Source: Bacillota bacterium (lineage in GTDB: Bacteria > Bacillota > Clostridia > Christensenellales > SZUA-584). Taken from it: a stretch of DNA of 64,000 bases. The stretch spans positions 310,001 to 374,000 of the forward strand of contig JAEWTL010000013.1 of the NCBI GenBank assembly GCA_023459495.1, in the 5' to 3' direction. The notes beneath the pieces are model-generated. The model made no database searches. It was given only the letters and a program-made list of their open reading frames with translations, and was not told the origin of the DNA. Within the stretch, counting starts at the first letter, position 1. The number at the start of each line of letters is the position of its first letter. Positions 50,314 to 59,561 of the stretch are shown in pieces. Position numbers and translations under genes: made by a program.

Positions 50314-51288
50314 TTATTGGCTGCTCTTCGCAGCAAATTTACGGTATGCTTCCCGCAGTTCAATGGCTTTTTCTTCCGGAGCCGTCGGATTGCAGTGCGC
50401 ACCGGCGCCCGTTTCGCTTGATGCGAGAAACTGCTGCTTGTCTTTGGACCGCATGGGCGGGAAGAACTCGATGTGAAAATGAAAGCTGCCGGTATCCTGG
50501 TAGCCCACCGGTGCATTGTACATGCACATCATATACGGAAAAGGCGTGTCATACAGGCTGTCATACATGCCCACCGTGCTCCTGACCGTACGCGCAAGGG
50601 AGGACTTCTCTTCATCATTCAACTCTGTTATAAAGCCGATATGCCTTTTTGATATGATCTGAGTCTGGTACGCAAAATCCGCAAAGAAGGGGATGATCAC
50701 GCTGAAGTGCTCGTCCTCAAACAGAATGCGCGATTTGAAATTCTGCTCTGCTTCACGCCAGTCACAGAACAGGCACCGGCCCGTTTTAGCGAAATGCCTT
50801 TTCGCGCTGTCCAGCTTTTGCTCCACCTTCTTGGGAATGAACGGGTACGCATAAATTTGACCGTGTGGATGCGGCATGGTTACGCCCACTGCCTCGCCGC
50901 GGTTCTCAAAGATCATGATGTACTTTGACTTTTCATACTTCGACAGCTCGTCAAACCGCTCACACCACAGGTCCACAAGCTTTCTGACATGTGAAACGGA
51001 AAGCTGAGGCAAGGTAGCGTTGTGTTCAGGCGAATACAGTATGACTTCGCATTTACCGTATGACTTATCTGTTAAGAAGAAGTCGGTCCCTACATCATCC
51101 GGCTCAGGCGGGTCCATGGACAGCGCGGGAAAATCATTATCATATTTGAGCACATCATAATTATCCGGCACCCGGCCTGACCCCGGACAAAACGGACACC
51201 AGTCCTTTGGCATCTGCGGTCTGTTCTGTCTTGCCGATGCCACCATCAGCCAGTCATTTCTGAACGGGTTATATCTCAGTTCTGCCAT
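50314..51288 (-). CDS. galT: Galactose-1-phosphate uridylyltransferase
   Basis: 324 residues of the HIT superfamily. ELRYNPFRNDWLMVASARQNRP at the start, zinc Cys pair WCPFCPG (31 and 34), catalytic MPHPHGQIYAYP (His-Pro-His near 150-152) and FCDWREAEQ in the second half. It exchanges UMP between UDP-glucose and galactose 1-phosphate in the Leloir pathway. galK and galE are not in the window. It has its own promoter (51359-51387) and a strong hairpin in the leader. Confidence 0.92.
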   Translation of the reverse strand: MAELRYNPFRNDWLMVASARQNRPQMPKDWCPFCPGSGRVPDNYDVLKYDNDFPALSMDPPEPDDVGTDFFLTDKSYGKCEVILYSPEHNATLPQLSVSHVRKLVDLWCERFDELSKYEKSKYIMIFENRGEAVGVTMPHPHGQIYAYPFIPKKVEQKLDSAKRHFAKTGRCLFCDWREAEQNFKSRILFEDEHFSVIIPFFADFAYQTQIISKRHIGFITELNDEEKSSLARTVRSTVGMYDSLYDTPFPYMMCMYNAPVGYQDTGSFHFHIEFFPPMRSKDKQQFLASSETGAGAHCNPTAPEEKAIELREAYRKFAAKSSQ

Positions 51289-51310
51289 CCAAACTCCTCT
51301 TCCTTATTTA

Positions 51311-51339
51311 AAAGCGTACTTCCGCCGGAAATACGCTTT
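51311..51339 (-). terminator. Hairpin/terminator in the galT leader
   Basis: Nested stem AAAGCGTA/TACGCTTT with inner TTCCG/CGGAA (51311-51339), TTTT on the minus strand. It can end read-through from the Ggu permease gene, but it also lies downstream of the galT promoter, so it could attenuate galT. Confidence 0.75.
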
Positions 51340-51358
51340 ATGGGTTGTACATTATTCC

Positions 51359-51387
51359 ATTATAGGACAATTATTTACCAATCGCAA
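51359..51387 (-). promoter_or_regulatory. Promoter of galT
   Basis: Minus strand TTGCGA (51387-51382), 17-nt spacer, TATAAT (51364-51359). Confidence 0.7.
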
Positions 51388-51445
51388 ACCAAAATCAATC
51401 AATTACCCCAACTTAGTTCCGGTTTAGTATCAGCGTGTTTGTCAA

Positions 51446-52627
51446 TTAAGCCTTCGCTCTGTTTTTGGACAGCACGTCGAAGCCGACCGCGATCAGCAGG
51501 ACAAGCCCTTTAATCGTTTGCTGCAGATCGATCGGGACGCCCATGATCGCCATGCCGTTGTTCAAAACGCCCATCAGCAGACCACCAACGATTGCGCCGA
51601 TAACAGTTCCGATGCCGCCCGTTGTGGACGCGCCGCCGATAAAGCACGCAGCGATTGCATCCAACTCGAAACCATAGCCGCCTTTAGGCGTTGCGGAATT
51701 GAGCCGCCCGGTAAACACGATGCCCGCAAGAGCTGACAAAACCCCCATGTTCACATACACCCAGAACAAAACCTTCTTCGTTTTAATGCCGGACAGGCGC
51801 GCTGCTTTCGGGTTTCCGCCGAACGCGTAGATGTGTCTTCCGGGGATAGTTTTGTTTGTTATGAACGAATAGATGAGCACCAAAGCCACAACAATGACGA
51901 GCACCATCGGAATGCCCCTGTAGACCGCAAGCGCATAGGAGAAGGCCATGATGACGGCGGCGATTAAAATGATCTTTGTAAGGAAGATCCAGAAAGCCGG
52001 AACTTCAAAATTGTATTTTCTCCGGTTGCGCCTTTTGCTGATTTCATTGATAATGAACAGTATCGACGCTACCGAACCAGCCAGGAAAGCAAGCAAGTTA
52101 AAGGACTTACCGAAAAGCTGAATGCTTGCAATGTCCGGCACAAAACCAGCAGCTAAGAACGTGTATGAGTCAGGAAGCGGTGCCAGGCTCAAACCACCCA
52201 GAGCAGTCATGGTTAAGCCCCTGAATATGAGCAGGCCGGCCAAGGTCACAATAAACGCCGGAACGCCTACATATGCAATCCACCAGCCGTGCCAGATACC
52301 GATTACCACACCCACCAGCATGGATATTATCAGAGCGGCCCAGACCGGGAAATCCATCTTCAATATCAATATCGCTGATATCGCGCCGACAAACCCGACC
52401 ACAGAGCCTACGGAGAGGTCAATGTTGCCCATTGTAAGAATACAAAGCAGCATACCGGTTGCCAAAATCATCACGTAGGCGTTTTGTTGTATCAAATTTG
52501 AAATGTTCAATGGCTGAAGCAGTATTCCTTTAGTCAGAAACTCAAATATGATTACAACGACAATGAAAGCAATAATCATGGCATATTGACGGATATTTCC
52601 CCTGAGCATTCTCCTTAAGCTCTTCAT
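51446..52627 (-). CDS. Sugar ABC transporter permease (GguB/XylH type)
   Basis: 393 residues, longer than RbsC-type permeases because of a charged loop between middle helices (EISKRRNRRKYNFEVPAF). That loop and LTMGNIDLSVGSVVGFVG, LIFRGLTMTALGG and GGNPKAARLSGIKTKKV identify the GguB/XylH/MmsB branch. About 11-12 hydrophobic segments. ATG 52627 has GGAGGT 6 nt upstream and overlaps the ATPase stop by 4 nt. It should import a galactose-, arabinose- or xylose-like monosaccharide with the ATPase and binding protein upstream. Confidence 0.92.
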   Translation of the reverse strand: MKSLRRMLRGNIRQYAMIIAFIVVVIIFEFLTKGILLQPLNISNLIQQNAYVMILATGMLLCILTMGNIDLSVGSVVGFVGAISAILILKMDFPVWAALIISMLVGVVIGIWHGWWIAYVGVPAFIVTLAGLLIFRGLTMTALGGLSLAPLPDSYTFLAAGFVPDIASIQLFGKSFNLLAFLAGSVASILFIINEISKRRNRRKYNFEVPAFWIFLTKIILIAAVIMAFSYALAVYRGIPMVLVIVVALVLIYSFITNKTIPGRHIYAFGGNPKAARLSGIKTKKVLFWVYVNMGVLSALAGIVFTGRLNSATPKGGYGFELDAIAACFIGGASTTGGIGTVIGAIVGGLLMGVLNNGMAIMGVPIDLQQTIKGLVLLIAVGFDVLSKNRAKA

Positions 52628-54168
52628 TTCACTACCTCCTTGTTGCTTTGCATAATGCACTGCATTATCTTCTCCTGGGATGCTTCCTTAGTCGTCAGCT
52701 CTCCCACAATCGTTCCTCTGTTCATTATGTAAATTCTGTCGCACATACCAAGAAGCTCGGGCATTTCGGATGAAATCATCACAATCGATTTCCCTTTTTC
52801 CGCCAAGTCATTGATTATCGTATATATTTCATATTTGGCGCCTACATCAATACCCCTTGTAGGTTCATCCAGTAAAAGAATGTCGGGGTCAGCAAAAATC
52901 CACTTGCTGAAAACAACCTTCTGTTGATTGCCTCCAGAAAGATTTCCTGTCTTCTGCAATATGCTTGAAGATTTAATGTTGAGCTTGGCTCTGTAGTCTT
53001 CCCCAACTTTTATTTCTAAATTGTCGTCAATTACAACTTTCTTTTTAATCGACGAAAGGGAGGAAAGCGTAATATTGCGTTTTATATCATCGATGAGGAT
53101 AAGCCCGGCGGTCTTTCGGTCTTCGGTGGCATATGCGATACCGTTTTTAATGGCGTCACTCACGTCATTCAGCGCAAGTTCTTTTCCGTCTTTATGAATC
53201 GTACCGGAGATTTTGACGCCGTAAGCCTTTCCAAAGAGGCTCATTGCAAGCTCTGTGCGCCCCGCGCCCATCAGCCCGGCAATACCGATTACCTCGCCCC
53301 GGCGGACATTGAAGTTGACATCCCTGATGATTTGCTTCGCATCATCCAACGGGCTGAACACGTTCCAGTTCTTAACCTCGAAACAAACCTCTCCAACCTG
53401 ATGCGTCCGCTTCGGAAACCGGTCCGTGATCTCACGGCCAACCATCGCTTTAATTATACGCTCTTCTGAAATATCGTCAACGCCCTTTACCATCGTTTCG
53501 ATCGTTGCGCCATCTCGGATCACCGTAATTTCATCCGCAATCTTTGTAACCTCATGAAGCTTATGGGATATCAGAATACTGGTGATTCCATGCTCCTTCA
53601 ATTCAACGAGCAGGTCCAAAAGATGGTCCGAATCGTCGTCATTCAAAGCCGCAGTCGGTTCGTCCAGAATCAGTATCTTAACGTCTTTTGCAAGCGCCTT
53701 CACGATTTCGACCAGCTGCTGCTTCCCAAGGCCCAGGTCTTTCACCAGCGTATCAGTGTTCTCATCAAGACCAACCTTTTTCAGCATCTCGATGGTTTTT
53801 AAGCGGGTTCTGTTCCAGTTAATAATCAAGCCCCCGTCGGATTGTTCATTACCCAAAAAAACATTTTCCGCAATGGATAAACTGGGAATGAGTGCGAGTT
53901 CCTGATGGATAATTGCGATGCCTTTCGCTTCGCTGTCGTTGATAAACTTGAATACACAAACCTCTCCTTCAACGACGATATCTCCCTCATATGTGCCGTA
54001 AGGATATACTCCGCTCAAAATATTCATCAGCGTAGATTTGCCGGCGCCATTTTCGCCGACAAGTGCATGAATATGTTTGGGCTTTACCTGCAGATTAACA
54101 TTATCAAGAGCTTTGACTCCCGGAAATGTCTTTGTTATATTGCGCATTTCTAAAATATACTTTTCCAT
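52624..54168 (-). CDS. Sugar ABC transporter ATP-binding protein (GguA/MmsA type)
   Basis: 514 residues, two NBDs. NBD1: Walker A GENGAGKST, IIHQELALIPSLSIAEN, a weak signature DLGLGKQQLVEIVKAL, Walker B ILILDEPTAALN, LISHKLHE. NBD2: degenerate GLMGAGRTE, strong NLSGGNQQKVVFSKW, LLLDEPTRGIDVGAK. Base use is visibly more AT-rich than in the left half of the window. It lies between the binding-protein gene (hairpin in between) and the permease. Substrate as for the permease. Confidence 0.93.
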   Translation of the reverse strand: MEKYILEMRNITKTFPGVKALDNVNLQVKPKHIHALVGENGAGKSTLMNILSGVYPYGTYEGDIVVEGEVCVFKFINDSEAKGIAIIHQELALIPSLSIAENVFLGNEQSDGGLIINWNRTRLKTIEMLKKVGLDENTDTLVKDLGLGKQQLVEIVKALAKDVKILILDEPTAALNDDDSDHLLDLLVELKEHGITSILISHKLHEVTKIADEITVIRDGATIETMVKGVDDISEERIIKAMVGREITDRFPKRTHQVGEVCFEVKNWNVFSPLDDAKQIIRDVNFNVRRGEVIGIAGLMGAGRTELAMSLFGKAYGVKISGTIHKDGKELALNDVSDAIKNGIAYATEDRKTAGLILIDDIKRNITLSSLSSIKKKVVIDDNLEIKVGEDYRAKLNIKSSSILQKTGNLSGGNQQKVVFSKWIFADPDILLLDEPTRGIDVGAKYEIYTIINDLAEKGKSIVMISSEMPELLGMCDRIYIMNRGTIVGELTTKEASQEKIMQCIMQSNKEVVK

Positions 54169-54233
54169 AGTCTGACTCCTTTATTTCTGTGCCCGAACAC
54201 TAAAGCATCAACCCCAACATACCTTCATATTTT

Positions 54234-54272
54234 AATCGGCTAGCAGCACTTTGCAGATACTGCTAGCCGATT
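54234..54272 (-). terminator. Intra-operon hairpin after the ChvE-like gene
   Basis: Perfect 13-bp stem AATCGGCTAGCAG/CTGCTAGCCGATT with a 13-nt loop, followed on the minus strand by TAAAATATG. It lies between the binding-protein stop and the ATPase start. Confidence 0.75.
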
Positions 54273-54303
54273 CCTGAATCCCTCTGACTGTCAGCGCTTT
54301 TCG

Positions 54304-55449
54304 TTATTTAATGTCGTCTTCGGTCAGATATCCAGAGTCGATAACGAGTTCCTGATAGTTCTCAACCGTAACGGTATACGGAACAAGCAGGTACGAAGGA
54401 ACGATCTTAACGTTGTTGTCGTACGTGGTCGTGTCGTTAATTTCCGGCTCAGTTCCCGCAAGAACTGCGTCAACCATGTCAGCCGCAACCTTGGCAAGGT
54501 CTCTGGTGTCCTTCAGTATCGTCGAATACTGCTCGCCAGAAATGATCAGCTTGATGGAAGCAGCTTCAGCATCCTGTCCGGTCACAACCGGCCAATTGTC
54601 CGTTCCGGGCTCGTAACCGAAGGAGGTCAGCGAGGAGATGATGCCTCTGGAAATGCCGTCATAGGGCGAGAGAACGCCATCGAGCTGTACGCCGCTCGTG
54701 TAGTTCGCAGCCAGCAGCGCATCCATACGGGTCTGAGCCACAGCGCCGTCCCAGCGGAGAGTTCCGATATCAGCCTGCTCAGTCTGGCCGGAGGTAACGA
54801 TAACCGTGCCAGCGTCAATCAGCGGCTGGAGAACATCCATAGCGCCGGAGTAGAAATAGAAGGAGTTGGTGTCGTCCGGGGAACCCGCAAACAGCTCAAT
54901 GTGGTAAGGGCCGTCACCCTTCAGCTTTTGGAGGCCTTCCACCAGAGACTCGGCCTGCAGTTTGCCAACGCCCCTGTTATCGAACGTCGCATAGTAGGAA
55001 ACCGCATCGGTGTTGACCAGCAGGCGGTCATAGGAGATGACCTTGACGCCGCTTTCGCCAGCCTGGTCCAGCGTATCCGAGAGCGTGGAACCGTCAATCG
55101 CAGCGATAACGAGCACCTTGGCACCCTTGGTAAGCATGCTTTCGATCTGGGCTTTCTGAGTCGGGATATCGTCTTCCGCAAACTGCAGGTCGACCGTATA
55201 TCCTCTGTCCTCCAGAATCTGCTGCATCGTCTCGCCGTCTTTGATCCAGCGTTCGCTCGACTTAGTCGGCATCGAAATACCAATGTAGCCACCAGCCTCA
55301 GGAGCAGTCGACGTTACAGCTTCAGACACGGGAGCCGCGCTCGATGCCGAAGCCTGTTCAGATTCACCCGACGGAGTGGATGGTCCGCCGCAGCCAACCA
55401 GTGCAAACACTAAAGTAAGTGCAAGCGCGAACAATAGGAACTTTTTCAT
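54304..55449 (-). CDS. Sugar-binding lipoprotein (ChvE type)
   Basis: 381 residues. Signal peptide with lipobox FALVGCGG (Cys near 20), a Ser/Ala/Glu linker, then GYIGISMPTKSSERWIKDG, the ChvE/XylF-type first strand, GAKVLVIAAIDGS, ISYDRLLVNTDAVSYYATFDN and a second lobe with VVTGQDAEAASIKLIISGEQYSTILKD. The ISYDRL...D motif is that of binding proteins for galactose, glucose and arabinose. First gene of the unit, with a consensus promoter at 55697-55725. Confidence 0.93.
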   Translation of the reverse strand: MKKFLLFALALTLVFALVGCGGPSTPSGESEQASASSAAPVSEAVTSTAPEAGGYIGISMPTKSSERWIKDGETMQQILEDRGYTVDLQFAEDDIPTQKAQIESMLTKGAKVLVIAAIDGSTLSDTLDQAGESGVKVISYDRLLVNTDAVSYYATFDNRGVGKLQAESLVEGLQKLKGDGPYHIELFAGSPDDTNSFYFYSGAMDVLQPLIDAGTVIVTSGQTEQADIGTLRWDGAVAQTRMDALLAANYTSGVQLDGVLSPYDGISRGIISSLTSFGYEPGTDNWPVVTGQDAEAASIKLIISGEQYSTILKDTRDLAKVAADMVDAVLAGTEPEINDTTTYDNNVKIVPSYLLVPYTVTVENYQELVIDSGYLTEDDIK

Positions 55450-55855
55450 ACTCTCTCTCCTTAATATAAGTATAGTTATTGCTCTGAGTAATCAGACTAC
55501 CAAAGCAATTCGTAAATTCTGAAGATCAAATTAACCGGCCGTCCCTGGCCTGTTCTCCGATAATATATTGGCTTAGCTCCGGGCTGATTTTGGGCCGGAA
55601 TAAACAATATACTATCTAAAACCATATCCAGATTTGTTCTTTTATTTATTTATACTATCGTTGCGGATTAAAAATTTTCTTTTTTGTTCGTTTGCTATTT
55701 TATCATTATGCTTTTAGTATGTCAACACGTACGTACAAGTAATTTTTGTGATTGTTTATATGTTTGTATTTTTATTATTCGTTTCCATATTGTCAAAACC
55801 CAATAATTATTCTATTATTTAATGTATAAACCTGAAAAGGCTTGGGTAGCTGGGT
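55450..55855. promoter_or_regulatory. Divergent AT-rich control region chvE-like / deoR
   Basis: 406 bp without genes. Leftward promoter TTGACA (55725-55720), 17-nt spacer, TAAAAT (55702-55697). Rightward promoter TTGTCA (55790-55795), 17-nt spacer, TATTAT (55813-55818). TTCGTTT occurs at 55687-55693 (leftward start region) and 55778-55784 (beside the rightward -35), the kind of T-rich repeat DeoR proteins use. A palindrome ACGTACGT lies upstream of the leftward -35. The rest (55450-55680) is a long untranslated leader in which I see no defined element. Confidence 0.65.
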
Positions 55856-56632
55856 ATGTTTGCAATTGAACGGATGACAATAATAAAAGATTACCTGATG
55901 AAAGACAAACATGTTTCAGTTGCCAGACTGAGCGCACTTTTAAACGTCACCGAGGTAACGGTTCGCCGCGATCTGGAGAAGCTCGAAAAAGAAGGTTTCT
56001 TAAAACGGGCTCACGGCGGCGCCGTACTGAACGAGCTGGCAGAGGATACCTACATAGTGGAGCTCCCGCAGGAAGATCAGCACATGCTGCAGCGTCAGGA
56101 GATTGCGGACACCGTATTCCACATCATAGCCGACAACGATATTATCATGCTGACGGACGGACTGACCAATCAGCAGATTGCCAAAAAGCTGACTCAAAAG
56201 AGCGGCCTCACCGTCCTCACCAACGACTTGAAGATCGCGCTCGAGTTTTCATCATCTCCCAGCAACAAGATGATACTGCTGGGCGGTGACCTCGACGAAT
56301 ACGCCGTATACGGCCAGCTGGCGATCAACAACATGCAGAACTTCTCGCTCAACCACCTGATTGTGGAGGTGGACGGCATCTGCAAGAAGACGGGCATCAC
56401 CGTCTCCAGCATCAGCAAGGCGTCTTTGATACAGCTGGCATGCAGTACGGCCCAGACCGTATCCGTCGTTTGTCTGGCCGACCATTTCGGGGAGAAATCT
56501 TTTTATCGTGTCGGCGGGCTCGAAATCGCTGACAAAATCATTACGAATTCGACTCTGAACGATACGTACAAGGATTACCTGTTTGATTTAAACATTCAAT
56601 TATATACTTCAGTCGATATTTACGAAGAATAG
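55856..56632 (+). CDS. DeoR-family transcriptional regulator
   Basis: 258 residues. N-terminal DeoR winged helix VSVARLSALLNVTEVTVRRDLEKLEKEGFLKRAHGGA (from about residue 20; full positions 20-57) and a C-terminal DeoRC sensor of the ISOCOT fold (ADNDIIMLTDGLTNQQIAKKL, LLGGDLDEYAVYG, DHFGEKSF). The usual GADGI of the sensor reads VEVDGI. It senses a sugar phosphate. It is divergent from the ChvE-like operon and 30 nt upstream of an orphan RbsA-type ATPase. ATG 55856 has only a weak ribosome-binding site (GGGTAGCTGGG). Confidence 0.9.
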   Translation: MFAIERMTIIKDYLMKDKHVSVARLSALLNVTEVTVRRDLEKLEKEGFLKRAHGGAVLNELAEDTYIVELPQEDQHMLQRQEIADTVFHIIADNDIIMLTDGLTNQQIAKKLTQKSGLTVLTNDLKIALEFSSSPSNKMILLGGDLDEYAVYGQLAINNMQNFSLNHLIVEVDGICKKTGITVSSISKASLIQLACSTAQTVSVVCLADHFGEKSFYRVGGLEIADKIITNSTLNDTYKDYLFDLNIQLYTSVDIYEE

Positions 56633-56662
56633 GTCCGATAAACGTGAAGGAGTATTAAAGAG

Positions 56663-58156
56663 ATGGCCTCAAAGCTTCTACAGCTTGAGAATGTCAGTTT
56701 GTCTCTGGAGAACTTCCGTCTCAGTGACATCAATATCGATCTGTATGAGAATGAAATCCACGTGGTGATGGGAGAAAACGGCTCCGGGAAAAGCTTGCTG
56801 ATGCAGGTGATCAGCGGCTTCATTTCTCCGCATTCAGGACAGATACTGATCAATGACAAGCCGGTCAGAAACAAAGCGTTTTCTTCCGATCTCTTTAAAG
56901 ACGTCATCTATATCCGTCAGGACGCGACAATGCTGACGCAGCTTTCCATCGCCGAAAACCTGTTCTTTCACAACCTGCCATATAAAAATAAGCTGCTCAA
57001 AAGTATCGACTATGACAAGCTCAACTACATGTGCCAGAAGCTGATCGAGGAGCTGAATCTGCCCGTATCTGTGTTCGACAAGGTAGCAACGCTCGGGTTT
57101 GCCCAGCGGCAGATCATCGAGTTCTGCAGAGCCTACATTTCGGACGCAAAAATTGTTATTCTGGATGAACCATCGTCAGCCCTCACCCCCAGCGAGCGTG
57201 AGCTGCTCTACCGGATCGTGAACAAGATCAAAGAGCGAGGCGCGGGCGTGTTCTACATCACGCACTGTCTGGAGGACGTCTCGCTGCTGGGTGATCGCGT
57301 TACCATCATCAAAAATGGACGAATCATGGGGACGAAGATCGTGTCCGAATGCCCGCAGGAGGAGATTATCCGAATGCTCAGCGGACATTACATTAAAAAC
57401 AGGTATCCCAAGATCGTAATCCGCAAGGGGAAGAACATATTCTCTGTTCGCGATCTAGGCTTTGCCGATAAGCTGAACAACATCAATCTGGACATTTTCG
57501 AAGGCGACATACTGGGCATTACCGGGCTGGCCGGTTCCGGGCGTACACTGCTGGCCAACTGTCTGTTCGGTGCGGTGGACAACGTGCGGGGTGACATATT
57601 CATCAATGGCAGTAAGGTGGTGCTGGACAGTCCGTATAAGGCGATCAGCAGCGGCGTTGCGCTGATACCCGAGAACCGCCTGACGGATTCAATATTCGGT
57701 GCGCTGGACGTTAAAAACAACGTCGCGGTGGCGGCATTGAAGCGTTTTGCCAACTACAGCATGATCAACACCACTTTTCTGGAGCAGGCGGTAGCCGATT
57801 ACGTGACCAAGCTGAACATACCACAGAGCCCCAACAATAACATACTGGAGTACAGCGGCGGCAACCAGCAAAAAGCGATATTCGCCAAATGGATCATGAG
57901 CCGCGCCAAGATATTCATATTGGACGAACCCACACGAGGCCTTGATATCGCCAGCAAAATCGATATCTACAACTCCATCAATGACCTGATCAAGAAGAAA
58001 GCCGGAATCATTTTCATATCTTCCGATATCGAAGAAATCCTCGGCATCTGCGACCGGGTGGCGGTACTGGCAGACCGTACGCTGGTATGCAACATTTCCA
58101 CCAAAGATATCACCGTCGAAAAGGTAATGGAGCTGTCCACCGGCAAAGAGCAGTGA
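56663..58156 (+). CDS. Orphan RbsA-type sugar ABC ATP-binding protein
   Basis: 497 residues with two NBDs but no adjacent permease or binding-protein gene. NBD1: Walker A GENGSGKSL, an eroded signature TLGFAQRQIIEFCRA, Walker B IVILDEPSSALT, YITHCLED. NBD2: GLAGSGRTL, SGGNQQKAIFAKW, IFILDEPTRGLDIAS, FISSDIEE. It follows the DeoR gene by 30 nt, so the two are co-transcribed. It may energise the permease pairs encoded nearby on the minus strand or act with the regulator. Ends close to a terminator-like hairpin (58209-58227). Confidence 0.9.
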   Translation: MASKLLQLENVSLSLENFRLSDINIDLYENEIHVVMGENGSGKSLLMQVISGFISPHSGQILINDKPVRNKAFSSDLFKDVIYIRQDATMLTQLSIAENLFFHNLPYKNKLLKSIDYDKLNYMCQKLIEELNLPVSVFDKVATLGFAQRQIIEFCRAYISDAKIVILDEPSSALTPSERELLYRIVNKIKERGAGVFYITHCLEDVSLLGDRVTIIKNGRIMGTKIVSECPQEEIIRMLSGHYIKNRYPKIVIRKGKNIFSVRDLGFADKLNNINLDIFEGDILGITGLAGSGRTLLANCLFGAVDNVRGDIFINGSKVVLDSPYKAISSGVALIPENRLTDSIFGALDVKNNVAVAALKRFANYSMINTTFLEQAVADYVTKLNIPQSPNNNILEYSGGNQQKAIFAKWIMSRAKIFILDEPTRGLDIASKIDIYNSINDLIKKKAGIIFISSDIEEILGICDRVAVLADRTLVCNISTKDITVEKVMELSTGKEQ

Positions 58157-58203
58157 TCATTGGTCACGGGTGTATTCAACATTCTCCCTACCGTACATAA
58201 AGA

Positions 58204-58232
58204 GAAAAGCGGCAATCTGATTGCCGCCTTGT
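58204..58232. terminator. Hairpin between the convergent orphan ATPase and MFS genes
   Basis: Perfect GCGGCAAT/ATTGCCGC arms (58209-58227), CTTTTCTCTTT on the minus strand; probably stops MFS transcription and perhaps both directions. Confidence 0.65.
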
Positions 58233-58279
58233 ACTTGATGCCACTAAACCAACTTTCCAGCACTGCTGATTTCCTATTG

Positions 58280-59443
58280 CTATTCGGCGCTGGCCTGTTC
58301 GAGGGTAGCCACAACTTCCGAAGCCTGCTTTTTCCGTATCATTAACGCTGCGAATACCCCGTTGATTACGAAAAATACCGAGGTTACAAACATTCCGGTC
58401 TGCATGGTGCCAAGGGACATTACAAAAGCAACGATGATCGGCGAGAGAATCTGGCCCACAGTTTTTAAAGTCATCAGTATGTTGGTGGAGAACCCGGTCT
58501 TTTCCGGATTCATGATCGCCCCTTCACTCAACGAAAGGGGGATGCAGGAGCCACTGACAAGCCCGGTAATCCCGGTGGCCACGCACATTCCCAACGGTTG
58601 ATTAATGATTAAAGCGACAGCCCAGGTAACCGCTGATATGAAAGCGCCTAGAGCCAGCAAGATGCTGGGCCGGACAGGGAGCAGCGGCGAACCAAAGCGG
58701 CTTACCGTCGTCGCGATCCAGAAGATCGACAAGCATATCGCGGCAATTTCCGGACTGTTCAGCGATACGGAGACGTACCGGATTGTCCAGACGATGATCC
58801 CGCTTTGCGCCGCTGCGCCGAAGAATATACAGAGCAGGAGAAATACGCTGTACCGGTTACTGAAAAAGTCCTTGATCCCGGCAAGCGTAAGCTTGGGTTC
58901 CACACGGTTTGCAACGCTGACCCTGCCTCTTATGTGGCGCGTTACCACCGCGAATTGAGCGATCAGTATAAAGCAGACGACACCCACGATGACATAGATG
59001 GACCGCCATTGAAAGCTCTTAAGCAGAGCATGTAAAATGATCGGCGTCAGAACACCGCCGATCCCGAAAATGCCATGCAGGGCGCCCATATGTTTTGACG
59101 TTTTGCCATGGTTCAGGTCCGCAAGGAAAGCGCTTTGCGTAGAGTCTACCGCCCCGTGCCCAAAGCCCTCAAAAAAGCAGATCATCAAAAACATGATGAA
59201 CGGCATCGGGATACCTTTTGTCAGGAGCATTGCGGTGGTTAAAAATCCGCAGGCGATGATGATGTAAGGCTTTTTGATCTTCCCTTGAAAGAAAATCGTA
59301 AAAATAAGCGCGGCAAGGGCACCGATACTGATCATACTGCTCATCAGCCCCTCGTTTGTACCTGTCAGCGAATAAGTGCTGATAATATCGCTGAGCAGCA
59401 CCGCCAGCGTACCGGACCACAGCGCCGTCGCGACCACCGACAT
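58280..59443 (-). CDS. MFS transporter
   Basis: 387 residues, about 11-12 membrane segments. GALHGIFGIGGVLTPIIL and CFFEGFGHGAVDSTQ in the N-half and VSRFGSPLLPVRP in the middle are of the FucP/sugar-type major facilitator class. The first helix starts almost at the annotated ATG (59443), which has no ribosome-binding site. An ATG with a purine-rich upstream at 59494 is in frame only if the T5 run 59491-59487 had one more T. Either the start lies within a rare codon or a one-base deletion split it. Substrate unknown; sits between two sugar ABC regions. Confidence 0.8.
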   Translation of the reverse strand: MSVVATALWSGTLAVLLSDIISTYSLTGTNEGLMSSMISIGALAALIFTIFFQGKIKKPYIIIACGFLTTAMLLTKGIPMPFIMFLMICFFEGFGHGAVDSTQSAFLADLNHGKTSKHMGALHGIFGIGGVLTPIILHALLKSFQWRSIYVIVGVVCFILIAQFAVVTRHIRGRVSVANRVEPKLTLAGIKDFFSNRYSVFLLLCIFFGAAAQSGIIVWTIRYVSVSLNSPEIAAICLSIFWIATTVSRFGSPLLPVRPSILLALGAFISAVTWAVALIINQPLGMCVATGITGLVSGSCIPLSLSEGAIMNPEKTGFSTNILMTLKTVGQILSPIIVAFVMSLGTMQTGMFVTSVFFVINGVFAALMIRKKQASEVVATLEQASAE

Positions 59444-59517
59444 CTTCAGCGAGGCATTGTATATTTTAAGATCTTTCGTCTTCAGAAAAACATCTTCTTT
59501 CTTTGTTTGTATAAAGT

Positions 59518-59545
59518 AACAGAAAGGCTTTTCGCCTTTCTGTTA
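59518..59545 (-). terminator. Terminator of the third sugar ABC operon
   Basis: AACAGAAAGGC/GCCTTTCTGTT stem with a 5-nt loop just after the permease stop at 59562; the T-tract on the minus strand is modest (coordinates +/-1). Confidence 0.7.
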
Positions 59546-59561
59546 TACCATATTTATTTGA

